DNA of 64,000 nucleotides from Methylobacterium sp. AMS5. Lineage in GTDB: Bacteria > Pseudomonadota > Alphaproteobacteria > Rhizobiales > Beijerinckiaceae. The number at the start of each line of letters is the position of its first letter. The first letter of the stretch is position 1. Positions 39,192-49,976 of this stretch are shown here, piece by piece. The stretch lies in NCBI RefSeq assembly GCF_001542815.1, contig NZ_CP006992.1, forward strand, positions 3,229,501 to 3,293,500. The letters are read 5' to 3'. The notes under the pieces were generated by a model that was given only the letters and a program-made list of their open reading frames with translations, did not search any database and had not been told where the DNA came from. Both the position numbers and the translations under genes were made by a program.

Positions 39192-40862
39192 ATGGGGCAG
39201 GACGGCGCAATCCTTCGTCATTTCAGGCACGACGCGATCCGGCTGCTCCGGCCGGTCTGGCCGCTGGTGAGCGTGGCGACAGCGCTCGGGGCGGTCGGCG
39301 GCCTCGCCACCGCAGCGGCTCTGGCCAAGATCAACGAGGCCTTCCACGGCGAGGGCGCGCTCGCCGACGGCGTCTTTCTGACGTTTGCCGGCTTCGCGGC
39401 CCTGAGCATTCTCGGCACCTTTGCGGCCAGCCTCGGCAACACCTACGCGGGCGGGCGCATCCAGGCGGCGCTCAGCCGCGACCTCACTGACAAGATCCTG
39501 ACTGCGCCGATCGAGCGGATCGAGCGAGTCGGCAAGCACAAGCTGCTCGCCTCGCTCCAGGGCGACGTGACCACCATCTTCTCGGCCATCGCGTTCCTCT
39601 CGCCGATCGTGGTCGCGAGCGGGACGCTGATCGGCTGCGGGGCCTACATGATCCTTCTGTCACCCGCCCTCTCCGCGGTGACGGCAGCGGTCCTGATCCT
39701 CGAGAGCCTCGGCGCGAACGCCCTGCGCCGGAACATGCTCCGGTCCTTCGAGGAGGTCCGCAAGAACCGCGAGGCGAGCCAGAAGCACTATCTCACCCTC
39801 ACCGAGGCCGCGAAGGAGCTGCGCATCGGCCGCGAACGCCGGCTCCACCTCCGCGATGTCGCGCTCAAGGCCTGCATCGAGCAGGGGCGCCACCTGATGA
39901 CGCGGATCGCCGTCATCCAGCAATCGCTGTCGATGCTGAGCCAATCGAGCAATTTCCTGCTCTTCGCCGGCCTCATCACCTACAAGGTTCTGGCCGGCAT
40001 CAGCGGCGCCGAACTCTCCGGCTTCGTGCTCGTGCTGCTCTACATCCAGGGACCGATCTCGCAGCTCATTCATTTCGTACCGGTGATGGGCGAGGCACAG
40101 ATCGCTTATAGGCGCATCGCCGAGTTCGCGGCGGAGGGGACGGAGGCGGAGCCGAACCTGCTTTCCGCGCAAGCACCCGCAACGGCCCGCCGCATCCGGG
40201 AGATCGCCCTGCGCGGCGTGAGCCACGGCTTCCCGGCGGCCGGCGACAAGGCCCCCTTCACCCTCGGCCCGCTCGACCTGACGATCCGGGCCGGCGAGAT
40301 CCTGTTCATCGTCGGCGAGAACGGCTCGGGCAAGACGACGCTGATCAAGCTGCTTCTCGGCCTCTACCCGCCACAAGCGGGAGAGATCCTGCTCGACGGC
40401 GTGCCGGTGACGGCGCAGACGCGCGACGCCTACCGCCAGCACTTCTCGGCGATCTTCTTCGACTACCACCTGTTCGACGACTTGATCCCCGCAGACGGCG
40501 CCGACCCTGATGCCGCCCGGCCCCTGCTGGAACGGCTCGATCTGGCCCACAAGGTCGGCATCAGCGAGGGACGCTTCTCCACCACCGATCTCTCGACCGG
40601 CCAGCGCAAGCGCCTCGCCCTGGTCCAGACCGTTCTCGAAGGACGCCCGGTCCTCGTGCTGGACGAGTGGGCCGCGGAACAGGATCCGACCTTCCGGCGC
40701 CGCTTCTACGAGGAGCTTCTGCCGGATCTGCGAAGCGGCGGCCGAACCCTCATCGTCATCAGCCACGACGACCGCTACTTCGGTGCCGCCGACCGGGTGC
40801 TGCACTTGGCGGAAGGGCGGATCGTGGCGATCACGGAGAGGGCGATGGCCGAACCGGCCTGA
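39192..40862 (+). CDS. Cyclic-peptide-export type ABC transporter (SyrD/PvdE family)
   Basis: 556 aa from the ATG at 39192 with GGAGG 10 nt upstream; starts further out (GTG 39081, ATG 39093, 39141) are possible but less well supported. An N-terminal six-helix permease domain (about 10-300) precedes an ATPase domain with Walker A GENGSGKTT, signature DLSTGQRKRLALV and Walker B VLVLDEWAAEQDP, then the H-loop ISHDDRYF. The DEWAAEQDPTFRRRFYEELLP form is typical of exporters of siderophore-like cyclic peptides. No peptide synthetase is in the window, so its substrate is unknown. Confidence 0.83.
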   Translation: MGQDGAILRHFRHDAIRLLRPVWPLVSVATALGAVGGLATAAALAKINEAFHGEGALADGVFLTFAGFAALSILGTFAASLGNTYAGGRIQAALSRDLTDKILTAPIERIERVGKHKLLASLQGDVTTIFSAIAFLSPIVVASGTLIGCGAYMILLSPALSAVTAAVLILESLGANALRRNMLRSFEEVRKNREASQKHYLTLTEAAKELRIGRERRLHLRDVALKACIEQGRHLMTRIAVIQQSLSMLSQSSNFLLFAGLITYKVLAGISGAELSGFVLVLLYIQGPISQLIHFVPVMGEAQIAYRRIAEFAAEGTEAEPNLLSAQAPATARRIREIALRGVSHGFPAAGDKAPFTLGPLDLTIRAGEILFIVGENGSGKTTLIKLLLGLYPPQAGEILLDGVPVTAQTRDAYRQHFSAIFFDYHLFDDLIPADGADPDAARPLLERLDLAHKVGISEGRFSTTDLSTGQRKRLALVQTVLEGRPVLVLDEWAAEQDPTFRRRFYEELLPDLRSGGRTLIVISHDDRYFGAADRVLHLAEGRIVAITERAMAEPA

Positions 40863-40925
40863 TCCGGCCGCTTCGCGGTGCGGGCGCTTGGCCGAATCCG
40901 GAGCTCGCATGACGGTGCATTTTCA

Positions 40926-40946
40926 GCGTACACAGATTGCGTACAC
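40926..40946. promoter_or_regulatory. Direct repeats in front of the antitoxin gene
   Basis: GCGTACAC occurs at 40926-40933 and 40939-40946, 13 bp apart, ending 21 bp before the antitoxin start. Antitoxins of this type bind such repeats to repress their own operon, so this is a possible operator. Confidence 0.5.
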
Positions 40947-40967
40947 TGACGATCCTGAGGTAGCGCG

Positions 40968-41243
40968 ATGAGCGAAGCGAAGCCGGGTGACGCACCGGAA
41001 CCGCAGCGGCTCGGAGTGCGAGAGTTCCGGGGCAACATGGCCGGCTTTCTGCGCCAGGTTCGGGAGGGACGCTCGTTCCTCATCATGTCCCGCGACGAAG
41101 TCCTCGCCGAGCTTCGGCCGCCCGCAGCCCCACCCCGTCGCGCACGCCGGCCGGGTGCGCTCCGCGGCAAGATCCGCATGGCCCCCGACTTCGACGTTCT
41201 CCCGCCCGATCTTCTCGCGGCGATGGAGGGGGAGGTTGAGTAG
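40968..41243 (+). CDS. Phd/YefM-type antitoxin, orphan
   Basis: 91 aa. The Phd N-terminal DNA-binding pattern is present (LGVREFRGNMAGFLRQVREGRSFLIMSRDEVLAEL), and the C-terminal tail GALRGKIRMAPDFDVLPPDLLAAMEGE is the toxin-neutralising type usually paired with PIN-domain toxins (VapC). A toxin gene normally follows within a few bp; here the next 1.5 kb holds no PIN protein and instead an AT-rich island. It may act as a solitary antitoxin or have lost its partner. Confidence 0.8.
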   Translation: MSEAKPGDAPEPQRLGVREFRGNMAGFLRQVREGRSFLIMSRDEVLAELRPPAAPPRRARRPGALRGKIRMAPDFDVLPPDLLAAMEGEVE

Positions 41244-42841
41244 GACAGCGGGAAGCATTACTTCATCGTTTCTAGATAATATTACCTTTATATTTTTATT
41301 TTGATATAATAACGTTTTATTACAATGCATTAGATGATAAATTTAGATGTCATTTAGATTTACTTTGATAGGATCAGCGGCGGTTACTGGCTATTGCACT
41401 TGCCGGTTGATAGGGGCAACGGCACTTCCCACAATAGGCTTTGCGCCCAACAGTGTCACAAACACAACCCCAATCATCGCCGCGCCCAAAGAATAGAACA
41501 GCAAGAGCCTGCGACTTGAATTGATCCGAAAACCCATGAAACTTACATTGCTACTTACTGCCGATATTGAATTGCCAAGCCCAATACCAGGAATTTCATC
41601 TTTAAATCTGCTCTCTATTTCTGCAGCATGGGCAACTGCGCCCTTCAAAAATATATGATACCAATAGTAATCCATAAAGAAAAATGCAAGCCAAGCAAAA
41701 GCAGCCGCAACTACAAATCCAACTCCAGCAGCGGCCTTGAGGCCCAATATTTCAACTTGTAGCCCTTGCTGATATGTAAATCCCACAGCTGCAATCAAAG
41801 CGCCCACAACCGTTATGGCGAAGTTTCGAGTGCGCATAGACAGGTCATTGAAATGTTGCTGGACATCGACAGTTTTTTTCCAGGCTTCTAGGGCATTTTT
41901 TTGATCTTGCTCCTTTTTCTCATCCGCCTTCTTATCGTCAAACTCAACAAAATTGCAGAAATTGAATATTTCCGAGAAACTACTTTCTAGCGTCGCGCTT
42001 GGTGTGAAATTATGGCCTCTTTCAATGATTTCTTTTTCACGTTTCACATCGCTCTCAGTCCAATGCGATACTTTCCTGAGCAATTCGTATTCGGGCTTTC
42101 TCTGGCTCTCACCATACTTGGCATGAATATCGAATACACTGATGTCCCGCGCCATCGCGACATCTTTAAAAAGACTGTCGCCTACGTATGCGCAGCGCTT
42201 AGTCGCCGCACCTACCGTCTGAATTATGTCAAGCAAAACACGCGGATTAGGCTTCAACTCACCAGGTGGCGTATGCCGAAGCTCGGTCACTTGAAGCTCA
42301 TAAAATTCGTCAGGTAAGCTGCGCAGTTTTTCTACGCTAATACCCGAAGGCGTTTCGTGGTCTTGTGGGCAAAAAAGGACGTCAATCACACCATCAAGAC
42401 CGAATCTTTTCAATCTGTATGCACTATAAAATCCCATAGACTCAGTATAAGCTATTATTTTGGTTCCTCTATTTTTTATGTTCCACAAGCTCCGAAAGAC
42501 TTCGGGGTAGAGACGCATGTTTGCGTCGCGGCCCCTTTTTGAGGCGAGAAGTGCTGCATCTAACGAGTTTCTAAAATCCTGAGAATCGATAATTGGAGCA
42601 ATGCATTCGAATTCATTTACAAGAAACGTGTATTCTGAGGTGCATCTTGCTTGATGAATGCGTCGAATATCTGCCTCGACACGTTCTGCGGGAAGAGATG
42701 TTGAACTTAAAAGCAGCTGATAGATTGGGTTGAACGAGGCATGCCAAACAGCAAACCAATCAAAAAGAGTATTGTCCAAATCAACAATGAGAGTATCGAC
42801 ATCGATCTTTGACATGTCTAAAGACTCCTCAGAGACCGAAA
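41244..42841. other. AT-rich genomic island between orphan antitoxin and parE
   Basis: About 1.6 kb with a base composition very unlike its surroundings. For example 41641-41700 has 18 G/C in 60 nt, whereas 43261-43320 within parE has 40. It contains one gene (HAD-membrane fusion) and a noncoding part, 41244-41390, where TTAGAT occurs three times. No transposase, integrase or clear flanking direct repeats were seen. The sharp composition change at both ends indicates horizontal acquisition. Confidence 0.85.
41391..42815 (-). CDS. HAD-family phosphatase fused to a multi-pass membrane domain
   Basis: 474 aa; ATG at 42815 with AGGAG about 9 nt upstream, 26 bp after parE ends. Residues 1-235 are a complete HAD phosphatase: motif I VDLDNT (nucleophile Asp12, Asp14), motif II AYTES (Thr124), motif III Lys188 and motif IV GDSLFKD (Asp213, Asp218). 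Residues 290-330 are a charged helical linker (KKADEKKEQDQKNALEAWKK). About 332-350, 362-390 and 436-458 are membrane helices. The substrate is unknown. HAD plus membrane helices could be a membrane-acting effector, for example an abortive-infection protein; that is inference. Confidence 0.8.
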   Translation of the reverse strand: MSKIDVDTLIVDLDNTLFDWFAVWHASFNPIYQLLLSSTSLPAERVEADIRRIHQARCTSEYTFLVNEFECIAPIIDSQDFRNSLDAALLASKRGRDANMRLYPEVFRSLWNIKNRGTKIIAYTESMGFYSAYRLKRFGLDGVIDVLFCPQDHETPSGISVEKLRSLPDEFYELQVTELRHTPPGELKPNPRVLLDIIQTVGAATKRCAYVGDSLFKDVAMARDISVFDIHAKYGESQRKPEYELLRKVSHWTESDVKREKEIIERGHNFTPSATLESSFSEIFNFCNFVEFDDKKADEKKEQDQKNALEAWKKTVDVQQHFNDLSMRTRNFAITVVGALIAAVGFTYQQGLQVEILGLKAAAGVGFVVAAAFAWLAFFFMDYYWYHIFLKGAVAHAAEIESRFKDEIPGIGLGNSISAVSSNVSFMGFRINSSRRLLLFYSLGAAMIGVVFVTLLGAKPIVGSAVAPINRQVQ

Positions 42842-44899
42842 TCAGATATCCAGCTCCGTCCCGTCCGCGAACGCCGCCCGCTCGGTGATGAAGGCAAAGC
42901 GCGCCTCGGGCTTGTTGCCCATCAGGCGCTCCACCGTGTCACCCGTCGATTCCCGCGCCTCGTCGAGGATCGCGACGCGCAGCAGCGTGCGCTTCTTCGG
43001 GTCCATCGTCGTTTCCTTCAACTGCGCCGGCATCATCTCGCCGAGGCCCTTGAAGCGGCCGATCTCGACCTTGCCGTTCTTGAACACGGTCTTGATGATC
43101 CGCTCCTTGTCCGCGTCGTCGCGGGCATAAGCCGATTTCGCGCCCTGGCTGATCCGGTAGAGCGGTGGGATCGCGAGGTAGAGGTGCCCCTTGTCGATGA
43201 GCTTGGGCATCTGCCGGTAGAAGAAGGTGATGAGGAGCGAGGCGATGTGGGCGCCGTCCACGTCCGCGTCGGTCATGATGATGACCCGGTCGTAGCGGAG
43301 GTCCGCCTCGCGGAAGTTCGCGCCTGTGCCGCAGCCGAGCGCCAGCGTCAGGTCCGAGATGAGCTGGTTGGCGCCGAGCTTGTCGCGGCTGGCCGAGGCC
43401 ACGTTCAGGATCTTTCCCCGAAGCGGCAGCACCGCTTGCGTCGCGCGGTCGCGAGCCTGCTTGGCGGAACCGCCGGCCGAGTCGCCCTCGACGATGAAGA
43501 TCTCGGAGCCCACGGTGCCGGCGGCCGAGCAATCGGCGAGCTTGCCGGGCAGGCGCAGCTTGCGGGTGGCGCTCTTGCGGGCGACCTCCTTTTCCTGGCG
43601 GCGGCGCAGGCGCTCCTCCGCCCGGTCGATCACCCAATCGAGCAGCTTGTTGGCCTGGGCGGGCGAAGCCGCGAGCCAATGGTCGAAGGCATCGCGCACC
43701 GCCGTCTCGACGATGCGGGACGCCTCCACCGTGGCGAGCTTGTCCTTGGTCTGACCCTGGAATTCCGGCTCGCGGATGAAGACCGAAAGCATCGAGGCGC
43801 AGGTCGCCATCACGTCGTCGGTGGTCACCGCCGTCATGCGCTTGGCCTGGTTCACGCGCTCGGCATGCTCGCGCAGAGCGCGCAGCAGCGCGACGCGCAG
43901 GCCCGCCTCGTGGGTACCACCCTCCGGCGTCGGGATCGTGTTGCAGTAGGAATGCGAGACACCGTCATCGGCGACCGTCCAGGCGACCGCCCATTCGAGC
44001 GAACCGTGCGAGCCGGGTTTCGTGATCTTCCCCGAGAAGATGGAATCGAGGACGAGCTCCTTCCCCTCGATATCGCGGGCGAGATAGTCCGAGAGCCCGC
44101 CGGGGAAGCGGTGCACGGCCTCCGCCGGCACATCCTCCAGCCCTTCGAGCAGGGCCGGGGCGCAGCGCCAGCGGATCTCGACGCCGCCGAACAGGTAGGC
44201 CTTGGAGCGGGCCATCTTGAACAGGCGGCGCGGGTCGAACCGCAGAGAGCCGAAGATCTGCGCGTCGGGATGGAAGCGCACCCGCGTGCCGCGCCGGTTC
44301 TGCACCCGCCCGACCGTCTCCAAGCTTCCCTGCGCATGGCCGCGGGAAAAGCACTGCCGGTAGAGGGTCTGGTTGCGGGCAACCTCCACCTCCAGCACGT
44401 CCGACAGCGCGTTGACGACGGAAATGCCGACGCCGTGCAGGCCGCCGGAGGTCTCGTAGACCTTCGAATCGAACTTACCGCCCGCATGCAGCGTGGTCAT
44501 GATGACCTCGAGCGCGGACTTGCCCGGGAATTTCGGGTGCGGATCGACCGGAATGCCCCGGCCGTTATCGGTGACGACGAGAGAGCCCGACGCTTCCAGT
44601 TCCACCTCGATGAAGCTCGCGTGGCCCGCGACCGCCTCGTCCATGGAGTTGTCGATCACCTCGGCGAAGAGGTGGTGCAGCGCCCGCTCGTCGGTGCCGC
44701 CGATATACATGCCCGGCCGGCGCCGCACCGGCTCCAGCCCCTCCAGCACCTCGATCGTCGAGGCATCGTAACCCGCCTCCGCCGTTTCCGGCACGGGCGC
44801 CGGCGACGGTGCCACGGGGGTGAGACGGCGGCGGCGCTCGGCCTCCGCGGCGGGAGGCTTGGCACCGGGCCCGAACAGGTCGCGTGCCGGATCGCTCAC
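42842..44899 (-). CDS. parE: DNA topoisomerase IV subunit B
   Basis: 685 aa from the GTG at 44899, with GAGGAG about 8 nt upstream; an ATG at 44947 would add 16 residues. GHKL ATPase motifs (numbering from GTG): EVIDNSMDEA (80-89), DNGRG (111-115) and GGLHGVGISVVNAL (from 152). The TOPRIM part has EGDSAGGSAKQARDR, PLRGKILNV and DADVDGAHI. The protein lacks the extra GyrB insert and so is ParE rather than GyrB. It decatenates daughter chromosomes with ParC. Downstream, 26 bp away on the same strand, is the acquired HAD-membrane gene. Confidence 0.94.
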   Translation of the reverse strand: MSDPARDLFGPGAKPPAAEAERRRRLTPVAPSPAPVPETAEAGYDASTIEVLEGLEPVRRRPGMYIGGTDERALHHLFAEVIDNSMDEAVAGHASFIEVELEASGSLVVTDNGRGIPVDPHPKFPGKSALEVIMTTLHAGGKFDSKVYETSGGLHGVGISVVNALSDVLEVEVARNQTLYRQCFSRGHAQGSLETVGRVQNRRGTRVRFHPDAQIFGSLRFDPRRLFKMARSKAYLFGGVEIRWRCAPALLEGLEDVPAEAVHRFPGGLSDYLARDIEGKELVLDSIFSGKITKPGSHGSLEWAVAWTVADDGVSHSYCNTIPTPEGGTHEAGLRVALLRALREHAERVNQAKRMTAVTTDDVMATCASMLSVFIREPEFQGQTKDKLATVEASRIVETAVRDAFDHWLAASPAQANKLLDWVIDRAEERLRRRQEKEVARKSATRKLRLPGKLADCSAAGTVGSEIFIVEGDSAGGSAKQARDRATQAVLPLRGKILNVASASRDKLGANQLISDLTLALGCGTGANFREADLRYDRVIIMTDADVDGAHIASLLITFFYRQMPKLIDKGHLYLAIPPLYRISQGAKSAYARDDADKERIIKTVFKNGKVEIGRFKGLGEMMPAQLKETTMDPKKRTLLRVAILDEARESTGDTVERLMGNKPEARFAFITERAAFADGTELDI

Positions 44900-45246
44900 G
44901 CGACGGCTCCTCGAATCGGGTCGGAGACGGGCTGCATGGCTCTTCATACCCTCACTGTATCGGAACAAACAGGAAACAAAAAGCGTCCTGTCCGCTTCCG
45001 CCGGTCGCAGTACCACGATGGCCCGCCGCGTTCGAAGCCCGACGGTCCTGCCAAGCCCGGCGCGTTGTCATCACACTGATGCGGGCGGATGGTTAAGACG
45101 GTCTCACGAAGCCTGTGGCGGGCGGCAATCCTGCGGCTGAAACAAGGCAGCGAAACGTTAAGGGGGCGCGGCCCAGGATGGCGGTGGGAACAGAAGACGG
45201 TTTCCGGACGTTAACGCAACACGGTCAGCTTGACCGCGAGGGAGCC

Positions 45247-45444
45247 ATGCCGATGACCCCCGCCGCCGCCCAAGCGCGTCACCTCTCCCTCATGCGCCTC
45301 GAACAGGCCGCAGGCCAAGCCTTCGGCTACGCCGACGAGCCCGAGCCGACCGCCTCCCGCTCGGTGATGCTGCTCTCGTCATCGGGCTTTGCCATCGCCA
45401 CCGTGGCGACGGCTCTCGCGGCCACCATCACCTATCTCGTCTGA
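45247..45444 (+). CDS. Small single-pass membrane protein, 65 aa
   Basis: ATG at 45247 with GGGAG 2-6 nt upstream; the open frame extends further but without features. The N-terminal half is cytoplasmic (ARHLSLMRLEQAAGQAF) and the last 25 residues are a membrane helix (MLLSSSGFAIATVATALAAT). Divergent from parE by about 350 bp, convergent with the aldolase gene. Function unknown. Confidence 0.55.
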   Translation: MPMTPAAAQARHLSLMRLEQAAGQAFGYADEPEPTASRSVMLLSSSGFAIATVATALAATITYLV

Positions 45445-45467
45445 TCCTGCCGCGAACGCAGCGGCGA

Positions 45468-46508
45468 TCACGCCGCCGCGGGCAAGGCGCAGAGGCGGAT
45501 GTCCTGCGCCAGCGCATCGACCCGCTCCGGCTCTGAATCCCAGGCGAACATGAAGCGGGACGCCCCGCCGATGAAGCCGTAGAACTGCCAACCGCGGGCG
45601 CGCAGCGCCTCTTGGACGGGCACGGACAGGTTCAGGAACACGCCGTTGGCGTCCACCGGTGCCGCGAGCGAGATGCCCGGCACGTCGGCGATTCCCCGCA
45701 CCAGCCGTCGGGCACATTCATTGGCGTGGCGGGCGTTGTCGAGCCACGCCCCACTCTCCAGCATGCCGACCCAGGGCGCCGAGAGATAGCGCATCTTCGA
45801 GGCGAGTTGGCCTGCCTGCTTGCAGCGATAGTCGAAATCCTCTGCGAGTCTTCGGTCGAAGAAGATCACCGCCTCGCCCACCGCCATGCCGTTCTTGGTC
45901 CCGCCGAAGCAGAGCACATCGACGCCGGCCTTCCAGGTCAGCTCGGCCGGGGTCGCGTCGAGCGAGGCGCAGGCATTGGCAAAGCGCGCGCCGTCCATGT
46001 GCAGGCGCAGGCCCGAGGCGCGGCAGACAGCCGAGATGGCTGCGATCTCGTCGAGGCTGTAGACCCGCCCCGTCTCCGTGGCTTGGGTCAGCGTCACCGC
46101 CCGTGGCTTCGGGAAATGGATATCGCTGCGCTTGCCCGAAATCGTCCGCACGATCTCGGGCGTCAGCTTCCCGTCATCGGTCGCGGCGGTGAGCAGCTTC
46201 GAGCCGTTGGAGAAGAATTCCGGCGCACCGCATTCGTCGGTCTCGATATGCGCCGAGTCCGCGCAGATCACGCTGTGATAGGATTGGCAGAGCGAGGCCA
46301 GCGCAAGCGAGTTGGCGGCGGTGCCGTTGAAGACGAAGAAAACCTCGCAATCGGTCTCGAACAGCCGCCGGAAGCCGTCGGCCGCGGCCTGCGTCCAGGA
46401 ATCGGCGCCGTAGGCGGGGGCGTGGCCGGCATTGGCCGCCTGCATCGCGGCGAGGGCCTCCGGGCAGATCCCGGCATAGTTGTCGCTGGCGAATTGCTGG
46501 TCGGCCAC
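45468..46508 (-). CDS. ltaE: Low-specificity L-threonine aldolase
   Basis: 346 aa from the GTG at 46508, chosen because GGGAG lies 6 nt upstream; an earlier ATG would add a peptide of no family character. PLP enzyme that splits threonine or allo-threonine to glycine and acetaldehyde. Markers: FASDNYAGICPEALAAM start, FVFNGTAANSLAL, AHIETDECGAPEFF, LHMDGARFANA and Lys205 in LCFGGTKNGMAVGEAV. Downstream of a predicted terminator for the ABC gene, so it has its own promoter. Confidence 0.92.
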   Translation of the reverse strand: MADQQFASDNYAGICPEALAAMQAANAGHAPAYGADSWTQAAADGFRRLFETDCEVFFVFNGTAANSLALASLCQSYHSVICADSAHIETDECGAPEFFSNGSKLLTAATDDGKLTPEIVRTISGKRSDIHFPKPRAVTLTQATETGRVYSLDEIAAISAVCRASGLRLHMDGARFANACASLDATPAELTWKAGVDVLCFGGTKNGMAVGEAVIFFDRRLAEDFDYRCKQAGQLASKMRYLSAPWVGMLESGAWLDNARHANECARRLVRGIADVPGISLAAPVDANGVFLNLSVPVQEALRARGWQFYGFIGGASRFMFAWDSEPERVDALAQDIRLCALPAAA

Positions 46509-46542
46509 GGCACGCTCCCGCTTCGTATCGGCGTAAAAAGAA

Positions 46543-46570
46543 GGCCGGGCGGTGAGGGACCCGCCCGGCC
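46543..46570 (-). terminator. Terminator of the MsbA-like ABC gene
   Basis: On the minus strand: GGCCGGGCGG, 8-nt loop, CCGCCCGGCC, then TTCTTTTTAC. The 10-bp stem and following T run are a typical Rho-independent terminator, about 80 bp after the ABC transporter stop and just before the aldolase start. Confidence 0.88.
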
Positions 46571-46648
46571 TCATGACACTCATGTCGATCCACGGGCGGG
46601 TTTTTGCACCCCTCCCAATCGATGGGCAGCGTTTCAGCCGCTCGAATG

Positions 46649-48415
<1,767 letters not shown>

Positions 48416-48620
48416 CGCGATCGTCAGTCCCGATTCGATCAGACCCGCTGGGCGCCGATTGTGGCTGGAGGGCGCACAGGGAGCCCGTTAACCGCAACGC
48501 GAAGCGTCGCCTTATGTTTCAAGCACGCGCGGCTTTCCGCCGGGTACCTCGGCGAAGCTGAACCGCGCTTAAGCGGATGTGCGGCGCAAAAACGAGTCCA
48601 ACCCCGTCGGCCGGCGCAGG

Positions 48621-49976
48621 TCAAGACGGGTCGTGGGCCTCGTCCCCGTTCCTGCGCCGGGTCTCCGGCATGATCAGGAGGACGAGGGCGAGGCCGGCGG
48701 CGCCGACAATGGCGAGCCCCAGGAACGCGGTCCCGCTGCCGAGTTCGTCGGCCATGAAGCCGGCGAGTGCCGTCGAGAGGGCGGCGCCGATGCCCATGCC
48801 GGTCCCGACCGCACCGAGTGCGGTGTTGAACCGGCCGGTGCCGCGGGTGACGTCGGAGACGATCAGCGGGACCATGACGCCGAGAACGGAGGCCGAGATG
48901 CCGTCGAAGACCTGGATCGCCACCATCCAGTAGGGATCGCTGACGAAGGCGAAGAGCAGGCCGCGGACGGGCAGGGCCGCAAAACCGATCACGAGGAGCG
49001 GTTTTCGTCCCCAGCTTTGGGCGAGGCGGCCGACGAAGGGGGCCGTGAGCGCGAGCACCGCCTGCGGGACCATGATGCAGGCGGCCACCAGAGCCGTGGC
49101 GGTCTCGCTGGCGCGCAGGGTCATGACGCTGCCGACGAGCGGCAGCATCGCGGCGTTGGCCAGGAAGAACAGCACCATGCAGGCGGCAAAGCACAGGAGC
49201 GCCCGGTTCTTCAGGAGCGCCGAGACGCCGCCGGCCTCTCGCGGTTCCGGTTCCGGGGCGGCGGGCCGGGGCCTGCCGGCTTCCACGGCGCGCCCCGACG
49301 GGATGAACGAGAGGGACACCAGGGCCGGGATCACCAGCACGCCCGCGAGATAGAACACGGCGTTGTTCGAGAGATAATAGCCGATCGCACCCATGCCGGC
49401 AGCGCCAAGCGCGTTGCCCACCGCCGAGAAACTGGCATTGCGCCCCAGCCGCTCGCCGGCCCTGGCATGGCCGACGAGGCCGATGGAGATCGCGGCAATG
49501 GCCGGCGTCAGCACGCAGCTTGCCGCCGAGTGGATCGCCATGGCGAGCATCACGACGAGATAGGTCGGGAGCGCGGCCAGCATCACGGCGCTCGCGCCGA
49601 CCCAGAACGCGGAGAAGCCGGCCGCGAAGCGCTTCGAGCGGGAGGCATCGACGAAGGCACCGCCCGGCATCTGCCCGAGCAGGCTGACGAGGCTGCCCAG
49701 GGTGAGCGCGAGGCCGATATCCGATTGCGTCCACTTCTGCTGGGTGAAGTAGACGGCGAGGAAGGGCCCGAACCCGGTCTGCAGGTTGGCGATGAAGAAC
49801 GTGAACGCGTCGAGGCCGTAGGTCGCCCGGCGCGACGGATCGGCGGGACCGGGCGTGCTCGGTCGGCCCGCGCGCCGCACCGGACGGGAGCCGCCGCGCT
49901 CGCGAAGATCGGTGCGATGAATGTCGCGCTCGCGCGCTGGATAGGCGCGCCGTTCCGTCACCGGGCTTGCCGTCAT
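48621..49976 (-). CDS. MFS transporter (12-helix)
   Basis: 451 aa from ATG 49976. The N-terminal 40 residues are polar and cytoplasmic, then 12 helices follow; MFS motif A-like loops are GGAFVDASRSKRFA and APFVGRLAQSWGRKPLLVIG. Conserved RXXGR-like GHARAGERLGRNASF suggests a drug/sugar-type efflux or 'MFS_1' member. The start ATG overlaps the stop of the PRC-barrel gene by 4 nt (ATGA), so the two are translationally coupled. Confidence 0.86.
   Translation of the reverse strand: MTASPVTERRAYPARERDIHRTDLRERGGSRPVRRAGRPSTPGPADPSRRATYGLDAFTFFIANLQTGFGPFLAVYFTQQKWTQSDIGLALTLGSLVSLLGQMPGGAFVDASRSKRFAAGFSAFWVGASAVMLAALPTYLVVMLAMAIHSAASCVLTPAIAAISIGLVGHARAGERLGRNASFSAVGNALGAAGMGAIGYYLSNNAVFYLAGVLVIPALVSLSFIPSGRAVEAGRPRPAAPEPEPREAGGVSALLKNRALLCFAACMVLFFLANAAMLPLVGSVMTLRASETATALVAACIMVPQAVLALTAPFVGRLAQSWGRKPLLVIGFAALPVRGLLFAFVSDPYWMVAIQVFDGISASVLGVMVPLIVSDVTRGTGRFNTALGAVGTGMGIGAALSTALAGFMADELGSGTAFLGLAIVGAAGLALVLLIMPETRRRNGDEAHDPS

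Noticed and set aside
42809..45079. 756-aa plus-strand frame opposite parE
   Set aside because: Antisense shadow of parE.
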